The position numbers and the translations under genes were made by a program. The notes beneath the pieces are model-generated. The model was not told the origin of the DNA, searched no databases, and worked only from the letters and a program-made list of their open reading frames with translations. Of a DNA stretch of 64,000 nt, positions 10,342 through 20,257 are shown in pieces. The DNA comes from Cepaea nemoralis. Taxonomy: Eukaryota > Mollusca > Gastropoda > Stylommatophora > Helicidae. Position 1 is the first letter of the stretch. Each line of letters starts with the position of its first letter. Location of the stretch: positions 1,146,001-1,210,000 of the forward strand of contig JACEFZ010004196.1 in the NCBI GenBank assembly GCA_014155875.1, given 5' to 3'.

Positions 10342-11172
10342 CTAAGTGTTTTTGAATATTTGTGTGATTTTGTTTTGGACCATGTGCAGTATTATATGTG
10401 TGTTGTATGTTCTGAATCTGTATGTTGCTGCATTTCTACAGGTCCATACCACATACCTGTACTCTGCTAGTGCAGTCAACAATCTTGTGTGATTATTTTC
10501 TGTGGTTTTGAGTATTGTGTTTAAAAATATTGCCTTGTACATGTCTGTCTTCTTTTTGGTGAATATCTCAATTAGTTGTCTTAAAGTGTCTAGTGCGGTT
10601 TGTACTGCTGGGCACGTAAAAAGAATGTGGTCTTCCGTTTCTTGTATGTTTTGTCTACAGAGTTGACATGGTGCTATTCTTTTTGACCTGTGTGCTTGTT
10701 TTTCGGTAGTAGGTGTTATGTTAAAGATCAAACGATATGTAATTTCCCTCGTCTTGGGAGCTATGTTTGCGTTGTGGAGATTAGTAAATATAGTAAATGT
10801 ACATGTGTAGTCTTGTATGTAGTATATTTTTCCTCTTTTAATTTTAACTTGTAGTGGGGGTGCTTGTTGTTTAACTAGGTATTTGTAGGTTTGGCGCGTT
10901 GTCTGGTGTAGTAAGTGCTCACTCCATCGGAGTGCTTGTATACATGTCTTATAGAACGCTGGTAGAGTTCCAAAGTAGTGTGGTGTGTTAAGATGTATTC
11001 TCCTAAGGTGTTGCAGTCTCATTTCTATATAGTAGAGTGCTAGTGGGTGTTGTTCTGGGTGACTAAGGATGTGTCCTATATGTAGGATTCTCAGCGCTTG
11101 AATCTTTGTGTGTATGTCTTGCAGTGTTATTCCCCCTTGTTTCTTGTCCTGTATGAGTGTCTTGATATGCAA
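10342..11172 (-). pseudogene. Tx1/L1-like LINE, C-terminal region
   Basis: 276 open codons. It resembles the C-terminal part of Tx1/L1-type reverse transcriptases: a GGITLQDIHTKIQALRI segment near the N-terminal end and a CCHC-like zinc motif, C-Q-L-C followed by H and C (EDHILFTCPA), about two thirds along. RT and endonuclease domains are missing, as expected for a 5'-truncated insertion whose 5' end lies at about 11165. The frame is intact, so the copy may be young. It could also be called L1-like; the clade is not settled. Confidence 0.7.
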
Positions 11173-11184
11173 CTAACTTTCTCT

Positions 11185-11357
11185 CCAAAAAAATTACATT
11201 ATTCAGTGTAATCATTGAAGAATAAAACATTTAATGTGATGTCAAAGAGAAATAAAAAGATGAGTTAGAAAATTTTCACGTATCTAAAATAGATGCATTA
11301 TTTTTATGAAAACTTTGAAAATGCCTTAAAGTTTTTATCACTTTCTTTATAACGCAT
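11185..11357 (+). repeat. element T body, left part of a split copy
   Basis: Matches 4360-4465 of the long element T copy (GCATTATTTTTATGAAAACTTTG and neighbours). R515 interrupts it, and it resumes at 11899. Confidence 0.6.
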
Positions 11358-11369
11358 ATGACTGTAGAT

Positions 11370-11886
11370 GGTTCCGTCGCCCTGCTACTGAGTGAGTGCG
11401 TGGTGCGACACTGTGAGCTGTGAGTTTCATGTGAAATGCTTTTGAATCTGCCCGAGGTGTTTTGGAACGTGACTGCATGTTCGGAGCGATGGCAGATGGC
11501 TATGTCCCAGAGTTGACCGGTTTTTGCTGTATGCAGAAATGCGTGGCTGCTGGGCTTCTGGTTGACTGCCACTGCTATCGACGATGAACTATATTTCGTG
11601 GACTGTGTGCGTGAACATCTAGGAAACATCCAGATGGGAAAATGACTGCCGATTCCATCAGAAATGAACTGGGTGTTTCATGGGGGACTATTGTGTTGAC
11701 ATTCTGGCGGTGGCATTATGCACAGTGTATCTGTGCGGGCTGTTGTTTGTCAAGACTCCTGTCTTTTCCACTTTTCACATTGGGCAGTGGGGAGCGTTTT
11801 GTGTGATATTCACTGGCACAGGAACGGAGCATAATGGGGACGACCCGTTGCTGTGAAGTTGGAACTGCGACTGACTGACTGACCGA
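11370..11886 (+). mobile_element. R515 retroposon, copy 1
   Basis: A 517-bp sequence with a second copy at 55427-55945. It is flanked by a perfect 12-base duplication ATGACTGTAGAT (11358-11369 and 11887-11898) and ends in a GACT/CTGA repeat tail. It has no convincing protein in any frame and no terminal inverted repeats, so it behaves like a non-autonomous retroposon. It does not show an obvious tRNA A/B box. Confidence 0.8.
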
Positions 11887-11898
11887 ATGACTGTAGAT

Positions 11899-12202
11899 AA
11901 CTTCTTTAAACATTTTATAAAGCTTTAAGAAAAATACAACAATTATTTAAATTACATAATATAGCAATGCTGCTAAAAGTAATGTCCCTTGATATAACTT
12001 TTGTTGTTAAGTCCCTTTAATTATATGTCTTTCCTTTTAATGTTGTTGTATTATGTAAAAAACTGTTTTTAAACTAACTATGTCAGTTGAATCCGCGGGA
12101 GTGAGAAGAACATCTGTACAAAATTTCATCTCAATCGGATGGACCGTTCGGGAACGCATAAAGGACATACATGCACGCACACACACATACACACATGCAT
12201 TG

Positions 12203-12206
<4 letters not shown>
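11899..12206 (+). repeat. element T, right part and tail
   Basis: Resumes element T after R515. The tail CAATCGGATGGACCGTTCGG with GAACGCATAAAGGACATACAT lies at about 12130-12172 and runs into (TA)n at 12207-12238. Confidence 0.65.

Positions 12207-12238
<32 letters not shown>
12207..12238. repeat. (TA)n microsatellite
   Basis: A TA run joining the element T tail to the tail of a minus-strand LINE-A. Confidence 0.95.
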
Positions 12239-12240
<2 letters not shown>

Positions 12241-12875
12241 ATCCGTCCATCATGTACCATGCCGGTAAGCGTGGGCGGTCATGTTCTGCCATCTCACTTG
12301 ATCACCAGAGTCGTGGATCAGCTCCTTGTTTCTGTCTCAACCATGCCACAAGGCCAAGCCATCCAAGTACTTGCTTCTAGGTCTTCCCCTTGGTCTGTTC
12401 CTCTCGATCTTACCAGTTGTCACCAAGTTCTCCAAATCATTTCTTCTCATAACATGCCCAAAAAATTGTGACTGTCTACGTCTAAGGTCTCTAATCAGTT
12501 TACGATCTTCATTTGTTTCTTGAAGGACTTGTTCATTGGTCTTTCTGGCTGTCCATGGTATTCTTTGCATTTCATCAGAAACCACATTTCTACATCCATC
12601 AGATGTTTTTCAGCTTGACTGCTCATTGTCCAAGCTTCACATCCATATAAAAGTATAGGCTCTTTTTCTCATTTCAATTGACATCTTTTTATTGGTCAGT
12701 ATGTTTTTCATCTTGCTAAAGGCTACTTTTGCCATGGCGATTCTTGTTCTAATCTCTTCAAGGCATATCCCATCAGATGTTATTACTGTTCCGAGATAAT
12801 TGTACCTATTCACTTGTTGAAGAATATTCCCATTTACTTGTATATTACATTGTGGTACACAATTTAATTCTTTGC
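12237..12875 (-). pseudogene. LINE-A 3' region
   Basis: Minus-strand LINE-A C-terminal region, read from about 12875 down to a GGAT-type tail at 12237-12250. It carries the segments PQCNIQVNGNIL, YLGTVITSDG and the C-terminal RRRQSQFFGHVMRRNDLENL. Frameshifts are present near 12640 and 12590. Upstream it joins LINE-D coding sequence, and about 14 residues of the LINE-A thumb are missing at the join. Confidence 0.8.
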
Positions 12876-13205
12876 AATATGAGTTCTCAATCTGTTTCCC
12901 CACCTTTTCCACCTGATTCCACAGGCGCATGACCACCTCTCCCTTGTCCATACGTAATCTAACACCAAGAGGTGCATTCTCTGCCAGCCTATCAATCTGT
13001 TCATTCCCCCTCTCTCCTGCATAGCCAGGGCGAAAAATCCATACATTTCTCACAATCTGTGACCTCTGAAGCGAGGATAGCCATTCCACACAAAACATTC
13101 CTTTCTCCAACTTAGCATACCACTTGAGTCCGTAATGTATGCAGTGTGTGTTGCAGTATTCTCTAACCAACGGAATACTGCTGTTACTGCTACCACCTCA
13201 ATTGT
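12876..13205 (-). pseudogene. LINE-D RNase H region
   Basis: Minus-strand RNase H-like sequence with EVVAVTAVFRWL, a TDS motif, and GYAGERGNEQIDRLAENAPLG. These are parts of the RNase H domain found at the C-terminus of some LINEs. It merges at its 3' side into LINE-A, making a chimeric 177-codon frame (12637-13170). Confidence 0.7.
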
Positions 13206-13349
13206 CATGGTGGTATGGAGAATTATCAACAGAGTTGATTCAGAACACTAACAACCCTCCATAATGATAATGAATGTGACTGCAAAAGCAGCATTGTTTT
13301 TGACGTACCTCATTCCCTTTGCTTTGTCCACGTTTATGTGACAAGTTGC

Positions 13350-13748
13350 TATTCTCGCTTTAGAGGTCACAGACTGTGAGAATTGTGTGGATTTGTTGCC
13401 CTGACCATGCAGGAGTCCGGGGGAATGAACAGACGGGAAGCTGGCAGGGAATGCACTTCTTGATGGTAATTACCTATGGACAGGGAGAAGTGGTCCAGCG
13501 CCTGTGGGACCAGGTGGAGAAGGCAGGTGAACAGATTGAGAACCCGTATGTGGAAAGTATGACATTGCTAGGTATCGGCAGGGGTTCTGGAAAAATCTCA
13601 AAACTGAGAGGGAAGACCAGGAGAACATTTAATCAGATAGCGGTATGAACGATTAGTAGTATGACTCGTTGCTGGCTGTTGAACGAGGGGACGGACCACT
13701 TATGGGAATGTCCTGAGTGCAGGGATATTGTTCTTAGCTCAGCTCAAC
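13350..13748 (+). pseudogene. LINE-D 3' region
   Basis: Plus-strand LINE-D: the RNase H end (CCPDHAGVRGNEQTG) followed by the C-terminal region (QVEKAGEQIENPYVE, GKTRRTFNQ). It ends at the family 3' end with a CTCAG/CTCAA tail at about 13736-13750, only about 50 bases before a host splice acceptor. Confidence 0.75.
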
Positions 13749-13798
13749 TCTATGTGATAATTGTATTTTAAAAATAAATATGATCTTTCCTCTCGTAG

Positions 13799-13922
13799 GA
13801 ATCCTGCATCCTGACACTTGCCTACTTGGTCAACCATGACCCCATGAATGTTCTCAATGCCGTAGGCTTGATTGTGTGTCTGATGGGTATTGTCATCCAT
13901 GTGGTAGCCAAGGCTGTCAACA
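13799..13922 (+). CDS. SLC35C2: SLC35C2-like transporter, penultimate exon
   Basis: The only clear host protein in this half of the window. The acceptor TTTCCTCTCGTAG ends at 13798 and the donor GTAAGT starts at 13923. The 124-base exon encodes 41 residues plus one base. The pattern E-x-C-x-L-x-L-A, then V-C-L-x-G-I and H-V-x-x-K-A, matches the last two membrane helices of SLC35C2, a Golgi/ER multi-pass protein of the nucleotide-sugar transporter family linked to GDP-fucose supply. The assignment rests on my knowledge of the family, not on an alignment. Earlier exons were not found, so the upstream intron is probably at least 13.8 kb. The donor is tandemly duplicated. Confidence 0.82.
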
Positions 13923-13951
13923 GTAAGTACGACTGTCAACAGTAAGTACGA
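13914..13951 (+). repeat. 19-bp tandem duplication of the 5' splice site
   Basis: CTGTCAACAGTAAGTACGA occurs twice in a row (13914-13932, 13933-13951), so two identical donors stand 19 bases apart. Only the first keeps the frame into the last exon; the second would shift it and reach a stop soon after. Confidence 0.95.
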
Positions 13952-13979
13952 CTGTCAGGTCTTTATCATGCATGCTGTA

Positions 13980-14850
13980 TGCACTGCTGGCGTTAAACTG
14001 GCGTCACTCTTGTCATCCATTCTGTATTCATGGGTGGCGTAAAATAAACTTGTAAGATCCATGTTGTATCCAGGGGTTGGTGTGAAATATACTTGTATGA
14101 TCCATTCTGTAACCAGGGATGGTGTAAAATATACTTGTAGATCTAATCTGTATCCAGGGGTTGGTGTAAAATATACTTGTATGATCCATTCTATATCCTG
14201 GAGTGGTGTAAAATACATTTGTATGATCAATTCTATATCCATGAGCAGCATTACAAAAAAATATTTGTATGATCCATTCCGCATCCAGGAGATACATAAA
14301 ATACATTTGTATGATCCATTCTGTATCCAGAAGCGGCATAAACTATATTTGTATGATCCATTCTATATCCAGGAGATGCATAAAATGCATTTATATGATC
14401 CATTCTGTATCCAGGATGGACATAAAATACATCTGTATGATCCATTCTGTATCCAGGATGGACATAAAATACATCTGTATGATCCATTCTGTATCCAGGA
14501 GCAGCATAAAATGCATCTGTATGATCCATGCTGTATCCAGGAATGGCATAAACTATGTTTGTATGAACCATTCTGTATCCAGGAGAGGCATAAACTGTAT
14601 TTGTATTACCCATTCTGTATCTAGGAGTGGCATACAATACATTTGTATGATCCATTATGTATCCAGGAGTGGGGTAAAACTTACATGCTTGTAATCCACA
14701 CCATATTCATGGATGGTGTAAAGTTTGTACCCCTTGATGACCCATTCTACACCCAGAAGCAATATAAAACTGCTACAGTCTTGAAATCAATTCTGTATCA
14801 AAGAGTGGATGAAAATCTACACCCATATAATCCACTCCATTTGTAGAGTT
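13980..14850. repeat. intronic minisatellite, about 60-bp unit
   Basis: Roughly 14 diverged copies of a unit built around TGTATGATCCATTCTGTATC and CAGGAGTGGCATAAAATAC, lying in the SLC35C2-like intron. Open frames on both strands (up to 187 codons) are produced by the repeat. Confidence 0.92.
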
Positions 14851-14883
14851 ACTAATACAGAGTAGATTATTTACCCATTATAT

Positions 14884-15112
14884 TTAGTTGCATATCCTTT
14901 ACAGGATGTAGCAGTCAACCCCAGAATGTTTTGACTGTTTGTGATTCCTGGGCAAGTTTAGATTCAGTAGTTTGCCATTGCTTTCTGAATGACTAGTTTT
15001 CATATCATTGTAGGGAAACCAGTGCAAGGCAGTTTGCTTCCAAATCGCCTACAACTGTGTTTTCGACAAATTGCATTTGTAACCCCTTCGCCACAGAGCC
15101 CATTATAATCCA
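14884..15112 (-). mobile_element. SINE-1 (subfamily b)
   Basis: A minus-strand SINE. The complement of the 3' end (TTAGTTGCATATCCTTTACAGG) is at 14884 and the core (TAGTTTGCCATTGCTTTC) at about 14968. The tRNA-like head lies near 15110 (CCACAGAGCCC). It sits in the SLC35C2-like intron. Confidence 0.75.
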
Positions 15113-15214
15113 TCTTAAATTCACTAATTGGTGTTAGTTAACAATATATTGATACCTTTACCATCTCATGATCCGGTACCTTTAAGTCAACTATTGACCC
15201 CTTCCCAGTCTTGC

Positions 15215-15325
15215 GTTGGCACAGAAGAGAGCCAACACATGAACTGAACCTTGCAGTCAGAGATCACAATTTGTGGAGAAGTGTGATCGTTATGCCAGGC
15301 ACTTGATGATGATGGGATGATGAAT
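15215..15325 (+). repeat. LINE-G 3' end
   Basis: A short 3'-end fragment ending in GGCACTTGATGATGATG; a related piece lies at 39730-39840. The tail is a GAT repeat. The parent protein is not seen here. Confidence 0.45.
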
Positions 15326-15597
15326 ATTTTCTTACATTCCATGTTTTGAATTACTTGATTGGTTTTCTTCTCCTGTCATGATAGTCCTCGTGTTCACCTT
15401 GATAACCACAATTAGAAGGCTTCAGTTTTCCCCTCACATTATTTATTCATTGTTCATGTGTTTGCACTACACAATAATGTAGAGCGAAGTTATTAGCAAA
15501 CTGTGCTGGCAAATAACACACGGTCGAACACGGGGTCAACGCCTGAGCTCATCACTTACCAAAGTGAGGGAAAGATTGGCCACCTGTTCCTCCTTGC

Positions 15598-16035
15598 TCT
15601 CATTCATTCATTCATTCATTCATTCATTCATTCATTCATTCATTCATTCATTCAGTAGCATGTCCTTTGCAGAACTTTGCTCCGATAACAACCCTCCAGA
15701 AAACTTCCTGATCATAAGCAAGATGTCCCACGTCTGATACACAAATCTGGAGATCATCCGCCATATCCTGCACCCATCTTCTCTTTGGCCTTCCTCTTCC
15801 TCTCTTCCCATTCAAATACCTCTCCATTATTGTTCTCTCTAAATTTTCATGACGTTTCAAGTGATCAGTATATTTTAATTTTCTTTGTTTTATCGTCTTA
15901 AATAGCCAACCTTCTTCAATATTCAGATCTTGTCGTATTGATTCATTTGTTCATTTCTGTATACAAGATATTCTTAGAACCGTCTATAACATTTACATAC
16001 AAAGGCATTTATGCGTTGTTCAGCTTGTTTAGTAA
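15598..16035 (-). pseudogene. LINE-E 3' region
   Basis: A minus-strand copy beginning with an (ATTC)n tail at 15598-15653. It encodes the LINE-E C-terminus (KRGRGRPKRRWVQD, FCKGHATE), followed by more diverged sequence to about 16035. It lies in the SLC35C2-like intron. Confidence 0.85.
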
Positions 16036-16432
16036 GTACTCTCAAGCCTTCAAAATGCGATGGTGCTGTCAAATCACAGACGCAATAGTAGGAAACTGTT
16101 TTGGGACAAATTAATTCATTTATTTAAATACAATAAATACAGTTCTCACACTCCTTCTGTGTTGTTATTTGTTTATCAATAATGTACTTGTTCATCAGAA
16201 GTACATTCCTCAACACATTAAGCGAATACTATGCTCATCAGAAGTACATCTTTTCCATTGAATTGGAACACATAAAATGTTGGTCAGCTTTACAAAATTA
16301 CAGTTACAAAAAACAATAAGTGGATGTTGTGGCAACAAGCCTCCATCAACAAACAGCAAATAAAAAAAATAACACTTAGACAGATTTAAATCACATGACA
16401 GTAGGTGACTGGCACCTGGCCATGTTGAAAGA
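16036..16432. other. no gene seen (intron)
   Basis: Intronic sequence without a recognised element. A GAAGTACAT motif recurs at about 16197 and 16239. Confidence 0.5.
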
Positions 16433-16434
16433 TG

Positions 16435-16955
16435 TTAGTTAGTTAGTTAGTTAGTTATTTAGTTAGTCGACAGATCATCCTCATTGCACATTGAACCATT
16501 CAGTCCATAAGTGCTCAGATCCCCTCAGTTAATCCTGCAGCATATAGAGGTTAATGACACCCGTTCTGTGTTGGTATTAATCTTCTTTATTAGTTTCCCA
16601 CGTAGTGTTCTTGTTTGGCCACACCTCTTTTAACTTGCTGTTCTCGCAGTCTGACAATGGATGTAGATTCACAATCATCACTTAGTTCTCATGCAAATGA
16701 CTTCTCATAGAGCATTCAGTATATCAGCCTGGTCCATGGCTCGTCCTCCCTCCACAGTAACCTTACCTGCAAGCTTGTCAGCCTGCTAATTTCCTTGGAC
16801 ACCCGCATGCCCTGGCACGAAAATGAAACTAATCTTTGCCAGCCGTGACCGCTCCAGAGACAACAATCACTGCCTTTGGGCTCACCCCTTCGCTATCTTT
16901 CTGAGCATTCTTATTGAGTCACTAAGGAAACATACTCGAGTGATAGATGATAGTT
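16435..16955 (-). pseudogene. LINE-2 3' region
   Basis: Minus-strand, 5'-truncated LINE-2. It starts with a (GTTA)n tail, then the complement of the LINE-2 3' end (GTCGACAGATCATCC), and runs back through the RNase H region, matching about 54.85-55.34 kb. It is diverged and inactive, and sits in the intron. Confidence 0.85.
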
Positions 16956-17089
16956 TGTAACAACAACAAGGTATAATGACATGGAATCTTGTGACATACA
17001 AATAAGCCAGCAGAATGGAGTAAAATATGTAGTACTTAACTCAAAGGCTCAACAAAAAAAAGGTTAATTCACGACAAGTAGTTTTTTTT

Positions 17090-17163
17090 TTTTAGACCAA
17101 GAAATACTGTTTCTTTAGACCAAGAAATACTGTTTCTTTAGATCAAGAAATACTGTTTCTTTA
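17090..17163. repeat. 3 x 24-bp tandem repeat before the last exon
   Basis: Three copies of AGACCAAGAAATACTGTTTC plus CTTT, starting about 45 bases upstream of the acceptor of the terminal SLC35C2-like exon. Confidence 0.9.
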
Positions 17164-17209
17164 GAATTTATAGACTGAATATGTTCAAACATGCAATTTT
17201 ATTCCACAG

Positions 17210-17343
17210 ACAGAACAGAAAGATCTGAACGTGCTCTGAAAAATACAGCCGAGACAATAGAGATGCTAGCGAAAGACGGTGATGCTAATGAAGGTTCAGA
17301 TACAGATGAAGTCGACTTGTTCAGTATAGATCGCGACAGATAG
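17210..17343 (+). CDS. SLC35C2: SLC35C2-like transporter, terminal exon
   Basis: The acceptor ATTTTATTCCACAG ends at 17209. Together with the one-base overhang of the previous exon it encodes a 44-residue hydrophilic tail ending in TAG at 17341-17343. The tail is acidic near its end (DTDEVDLFSIDRDR), like the cytosolic C-terminus of SLC35C2 proteins, which is also short and acidic. An alternative acceptor four bases downstream would give an early stop, so 17210 is preferred. The 3' UTR follows, with no clear AATAAA in the next few hundred bases. Confidence 0.78.
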
Positions 17344-17531
17344 TATTCTGACAGTGCCACTTGAGTATTATTGACCTTAGAAGCTCCACATAAATATTTG
17401 TTATGTGTTATGATTTACACATCTGTGTAGGCTTTACATAAACACATGTGTTATGATTTACACATCTGTATAAGGTTTACGTAGGGTGGTGTGTTAGCCT
17501 GAATGCCCAAAGTGTAAATTATACTATTACT
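17344..17531 (+). repeat. 3' UTR, first copy of an imperfect duplication
   Basis: The segment with CTCCACATAAATA, TTATGATTTACACATCTGT and ATGCCCAAAGTGTAAATTAT recurs at about 17829-17960. The two copies are separated by a SINE-1. It probably belongs to the SLC35C2-like 3' UTR. Confidence 0.65.
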
Positions 17532-17542
17532 AGTAGGTAGAA

Positions 17543-17785
17543 GCCGGCTTCGTGGCTTAGAGGTTATGACTTTTCTCCGTAATCTCGTGTACTCTCGTCG
17601 GTAACGTGATGACGGTGAGAATCAGCAGTGGTTCGAATCGCATCGGTAACTTACAGGGTATGTGAGCCGGCCGCTCAGAAAGCAATGGCAAACTACTGAG
17701 CATAATCTTGCCAAGAAATCAACATACAGCTGAAAGATGCTGGTGTTGACAGCGATGTCCTGTAAAGGATATGCAAAAAAAAAAA
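17543..17785 (+). mobile_element. SINE-1 (subfamily a), tRNA-headed
   Basis: The clearest SINE-1. The A box TGGCTTAGAGG is at 17553-17563 and the B box GGTTCGAATCG at 17630-17640, forming an internal RNA polymerase III promoter. The core AAAGCAATGGCAAACTACT is at 17679-17697 and CTTGCCAAGAAA at 17707-17718. It ends in a poly(A) tail. An 11-base duplication AGTAGGTAGAA flanks it (17532-17542 and 17786-17796). Confidence 0.92.
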
Positions 17786-17796
17786 AAGTAGGTAGA

Positions 17797-18145
17797 AAGC
17801 ACTGTTATTGAACTTGAATATTGTTGACCTCAGAAGCTCCACATAAATACTTATGTGTTATGATTTACACATCTGTGTAGGCTTCACATAGTGTGATGTT
17901 GTTAACCTGAATGCCCAAAGTGTAAATTATTTCTGTTACTGGTATGTAGAAAGCAGTGTTATTGCACTTGGGACAAACACATCAGTGTTCAGTCCCTTCC
18001 AGATGATGATGTTGTTGAAGGACCCAGGTGATGGTAGTTGTTCACTGCTGTATGGTTTGAAGAACTGGATGCTGTTTGAGGGTGGTATCAGTGTATGTTG
18101 ATGACAAACATTGTACAGGGGTTTAATAGAGCTTGTCTTACTATA
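17797..18145 (+). repeat. second copy of the 3' UTR duplication, then unassigned
   Basis: Repeats the 17360-17530 segment with small indels to about 17960. The remaining 185 bases hold no recognised feature. Confidence 0.55.
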
Positions 18146-18372
18146 GTTAGTTAGTTGCATCTCATATACAGGATGTAAGCATGTCAACCCCCAATTATTT
18201 TGGCTGTTCGTGATTCCTGGACAAGTTTACGTTCAGTAGTTTGCCATTGCTTTTCTAAACAACCGGCACCCATACCATTTCATAAAAATGCAACTTTGGG
18301 CGGTCTGTTATCAAATTGCCCACAGCTGTGTTTTGCAACACGGTATGCGGGATTACGACATGATAGTAATAG
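18146..18372 (-). mobile_element. SINE-1 (subfamily b)
   Basis: A minus-strand copy whose tail side reads TTAGTTAGTTGCATCTC, that is, a (CTAA)-type tail. The core TAGTTTGCCATTGCTTT is at about 18236. It is diverged at the tRNA-like head. Confidence 0.75.
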
Positions 18373-18374
18373 CC

Positions 18375-19165
18375 ACTAACTCTCTATATACCAGACAGAA
18401 GGCTGTGGATAGACATGGTCACCAACATCACATGGCATAGACTATAAGCAGAAGACAGAAGGTTGTGGATAGACAGGAATAGCTATGTCACATGGCATGG
18501 ACCATAATAAGAAGACACGAGGCAGAATGCTGTGGACAGACATGGTCACCAACCTCATATGGCATGGACTATAAGAAGAAGACAGAAGGCTGTGGACAGA
18601 CAGGAATAACTACGTCACATGGCATGGACCATAATAAGAAGACACGAGGTAGAATGCTGTGGACAGACATGGTCACCAACATCACATGGCATGAACCGTA
18701 AGAAGAAGACACAAGACAGAAGGCTGTGTTCAGAAATGGTTACCAATGTCACATGGCATGAACTATAAGAAGAAGACAGAAGGCTATGGACAGACATGGT
18801 CACCAACGTCACATGGCATGAACTATAAGAAGAAGACAGAAGGCTATGGACAGACATGGTCACCAACGTCACATGGCATGGACTAAGAAGAAAACACGAG
18901 ACAGAAAGCTGTGGACAGACATGGTCACCAATATCACTTGGCATGGACCATAAGAAGAAGACACGAGACAGAAGGCTGTGGACAGACATGGTCACCATTA
19001 TCACTTGGCATGGACCGTAAGAAGAAGACACGAGACAGAAGGCTGTGGACAGACATGGTCACCATTATCACTTGGCATGGACCATAAGAAGAAGACAGAA
19101 GGCTGTGGACAGACATGGTCACCAAAGTCACATGGCATGGACCGTGAGAAGAAGGGGAATCCCAG
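18375..19165. repeat. minisatellite, unit about 60 bp
   Basis: About 13 copies of GAAGACAGAAGGCTGTGGAC plus AGACATGGTCACCAACATCA and CATGGCATGGACCATAAGAA, with length variants caused by the optional word ACGAGA. Open frames over it are compositional. Confidence 0.93.
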
Positions 19166-19211
19166 ACAGTTACTTTAAAAAAAAAATAACTGTCTGAATA
19201 AAGAGTAACAT

Positions 19212-19735
19212 AATAGCTGACTAGGAGCCTTGGTAGCATAGTGGCTAGACACTTACCTTCTGACCTGGTGGTCTTAAGTTCAATCTGCAGCTGGGCCACT
19301 TATGATTTTAAAACATTGACTTGGGCTTCCAAGTCAACCCAGCCTAAGAGAGCTACCAACAACATCTTGGGAAGTAAAGGTGGCCGGTGAGATACTGATC
19401 ACATCATACAGCAAGATAGACTGACCACATAACCAAGCAAGAGACTGACCACATCACCCAGCAAGATACTGACCATATCACCCAGCGAGATAGACTGACC
19501 ACATCACCCAGCAAGATAGACTGACCACATCACCCAGCAAGATAGACTGACCACATCACCCAGCGAGATACTGACCATATCACCCAGCGAGATAGACTGA
19601 CCACATCACCCAGCAAGATAGACTGACCACATCACCCAGCGAGATACTGACCATATCACCCAGCGAGATACTGACCACATCACCCGGCGAGTGCCAATTG
19701 GTCTATAAGAATGAGTCTAGAACTTATGCTCCTTT
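19212..19735 (+). mobile_element. SINE-3 with internal 24-bp minisatellite
   Basis: A tRNA-like head (GGTAGCATAGTGG, then AGTTCAATCTGC) at about 19220-19285. A body with ACTTGGGCTTCCAAGTCAAC and CTTGGGAAGTAAAGGTGGCC follows. Then comes a run of about 13 units of GATACTGACCACATCACCCAGC, and the 3' end GAGTGCCAATTGGTCTATAA at about 19690. Other SINE-3 copies are at 22.9, 24.8-25.8 and 26.9 kb. Confidence 0.7.
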
Positions 19736-19737
19736 TT

Positions 19738-20250
19738 TAATAGCTGACTGGGTAAGGGGTAACAATGATATTTGACTAGGTAAGGGGTAACAATGATAAT
19801 TGACTAGGTAAGGGGTAATATTAATAATTGAGGATTAACATAATAATTGACTGGATAAGAAGAAACATAATAATTGACTGGATAAGAAGAAACATAATAA
19901 TTGACTGGATAAGGAGTATCATAATAAATGACTGGATAAGGAGTAACATAATAATTGACTGGATAAGGAGTAACATAATAATTGACTGGATAAGGAGTAA
20001 CATAATAATTGACTGGATAAGGAGTAACATAATAATTGACTGGATAAGGAGTAACATAATAATTGACTGCATGATGGTTAATATTATTGCTGTCTGGGTA
20101 GGGACAAACATAATAATTGTCTGAGTGTGTGTGGGGTGATATTATTGCTGTTTGGGTAAGGAGTAACAAAAATTGATTGAGTATGGGTGGGGTAATATTA
20201 TTGCTGTCTGGGTAGGGAGTAACATAATATCAGAACAATGCTTTCCCGTA
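19738..20250. repeat. minisatellite, 27-bp unit
   Basis: About 17 copies of AATTGACTGGATAAGGAGTA plus ACATAAT, more diverged at both edges. A last scrap (GTAACATAATAATTGACTGG) appears at 20633-20653, beyond a MITE, so the MITE inserted into this array. Confidence 0.92.
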
Positions 20251-20257
20251 TTGAATA

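Noticed and set aside
17543..17650. Functional tRNA gene
   Set aside because: A and B boxes are present but the cloverleaf arms do not pair and the sequence continues into a SINE body with a poly(A) tail.
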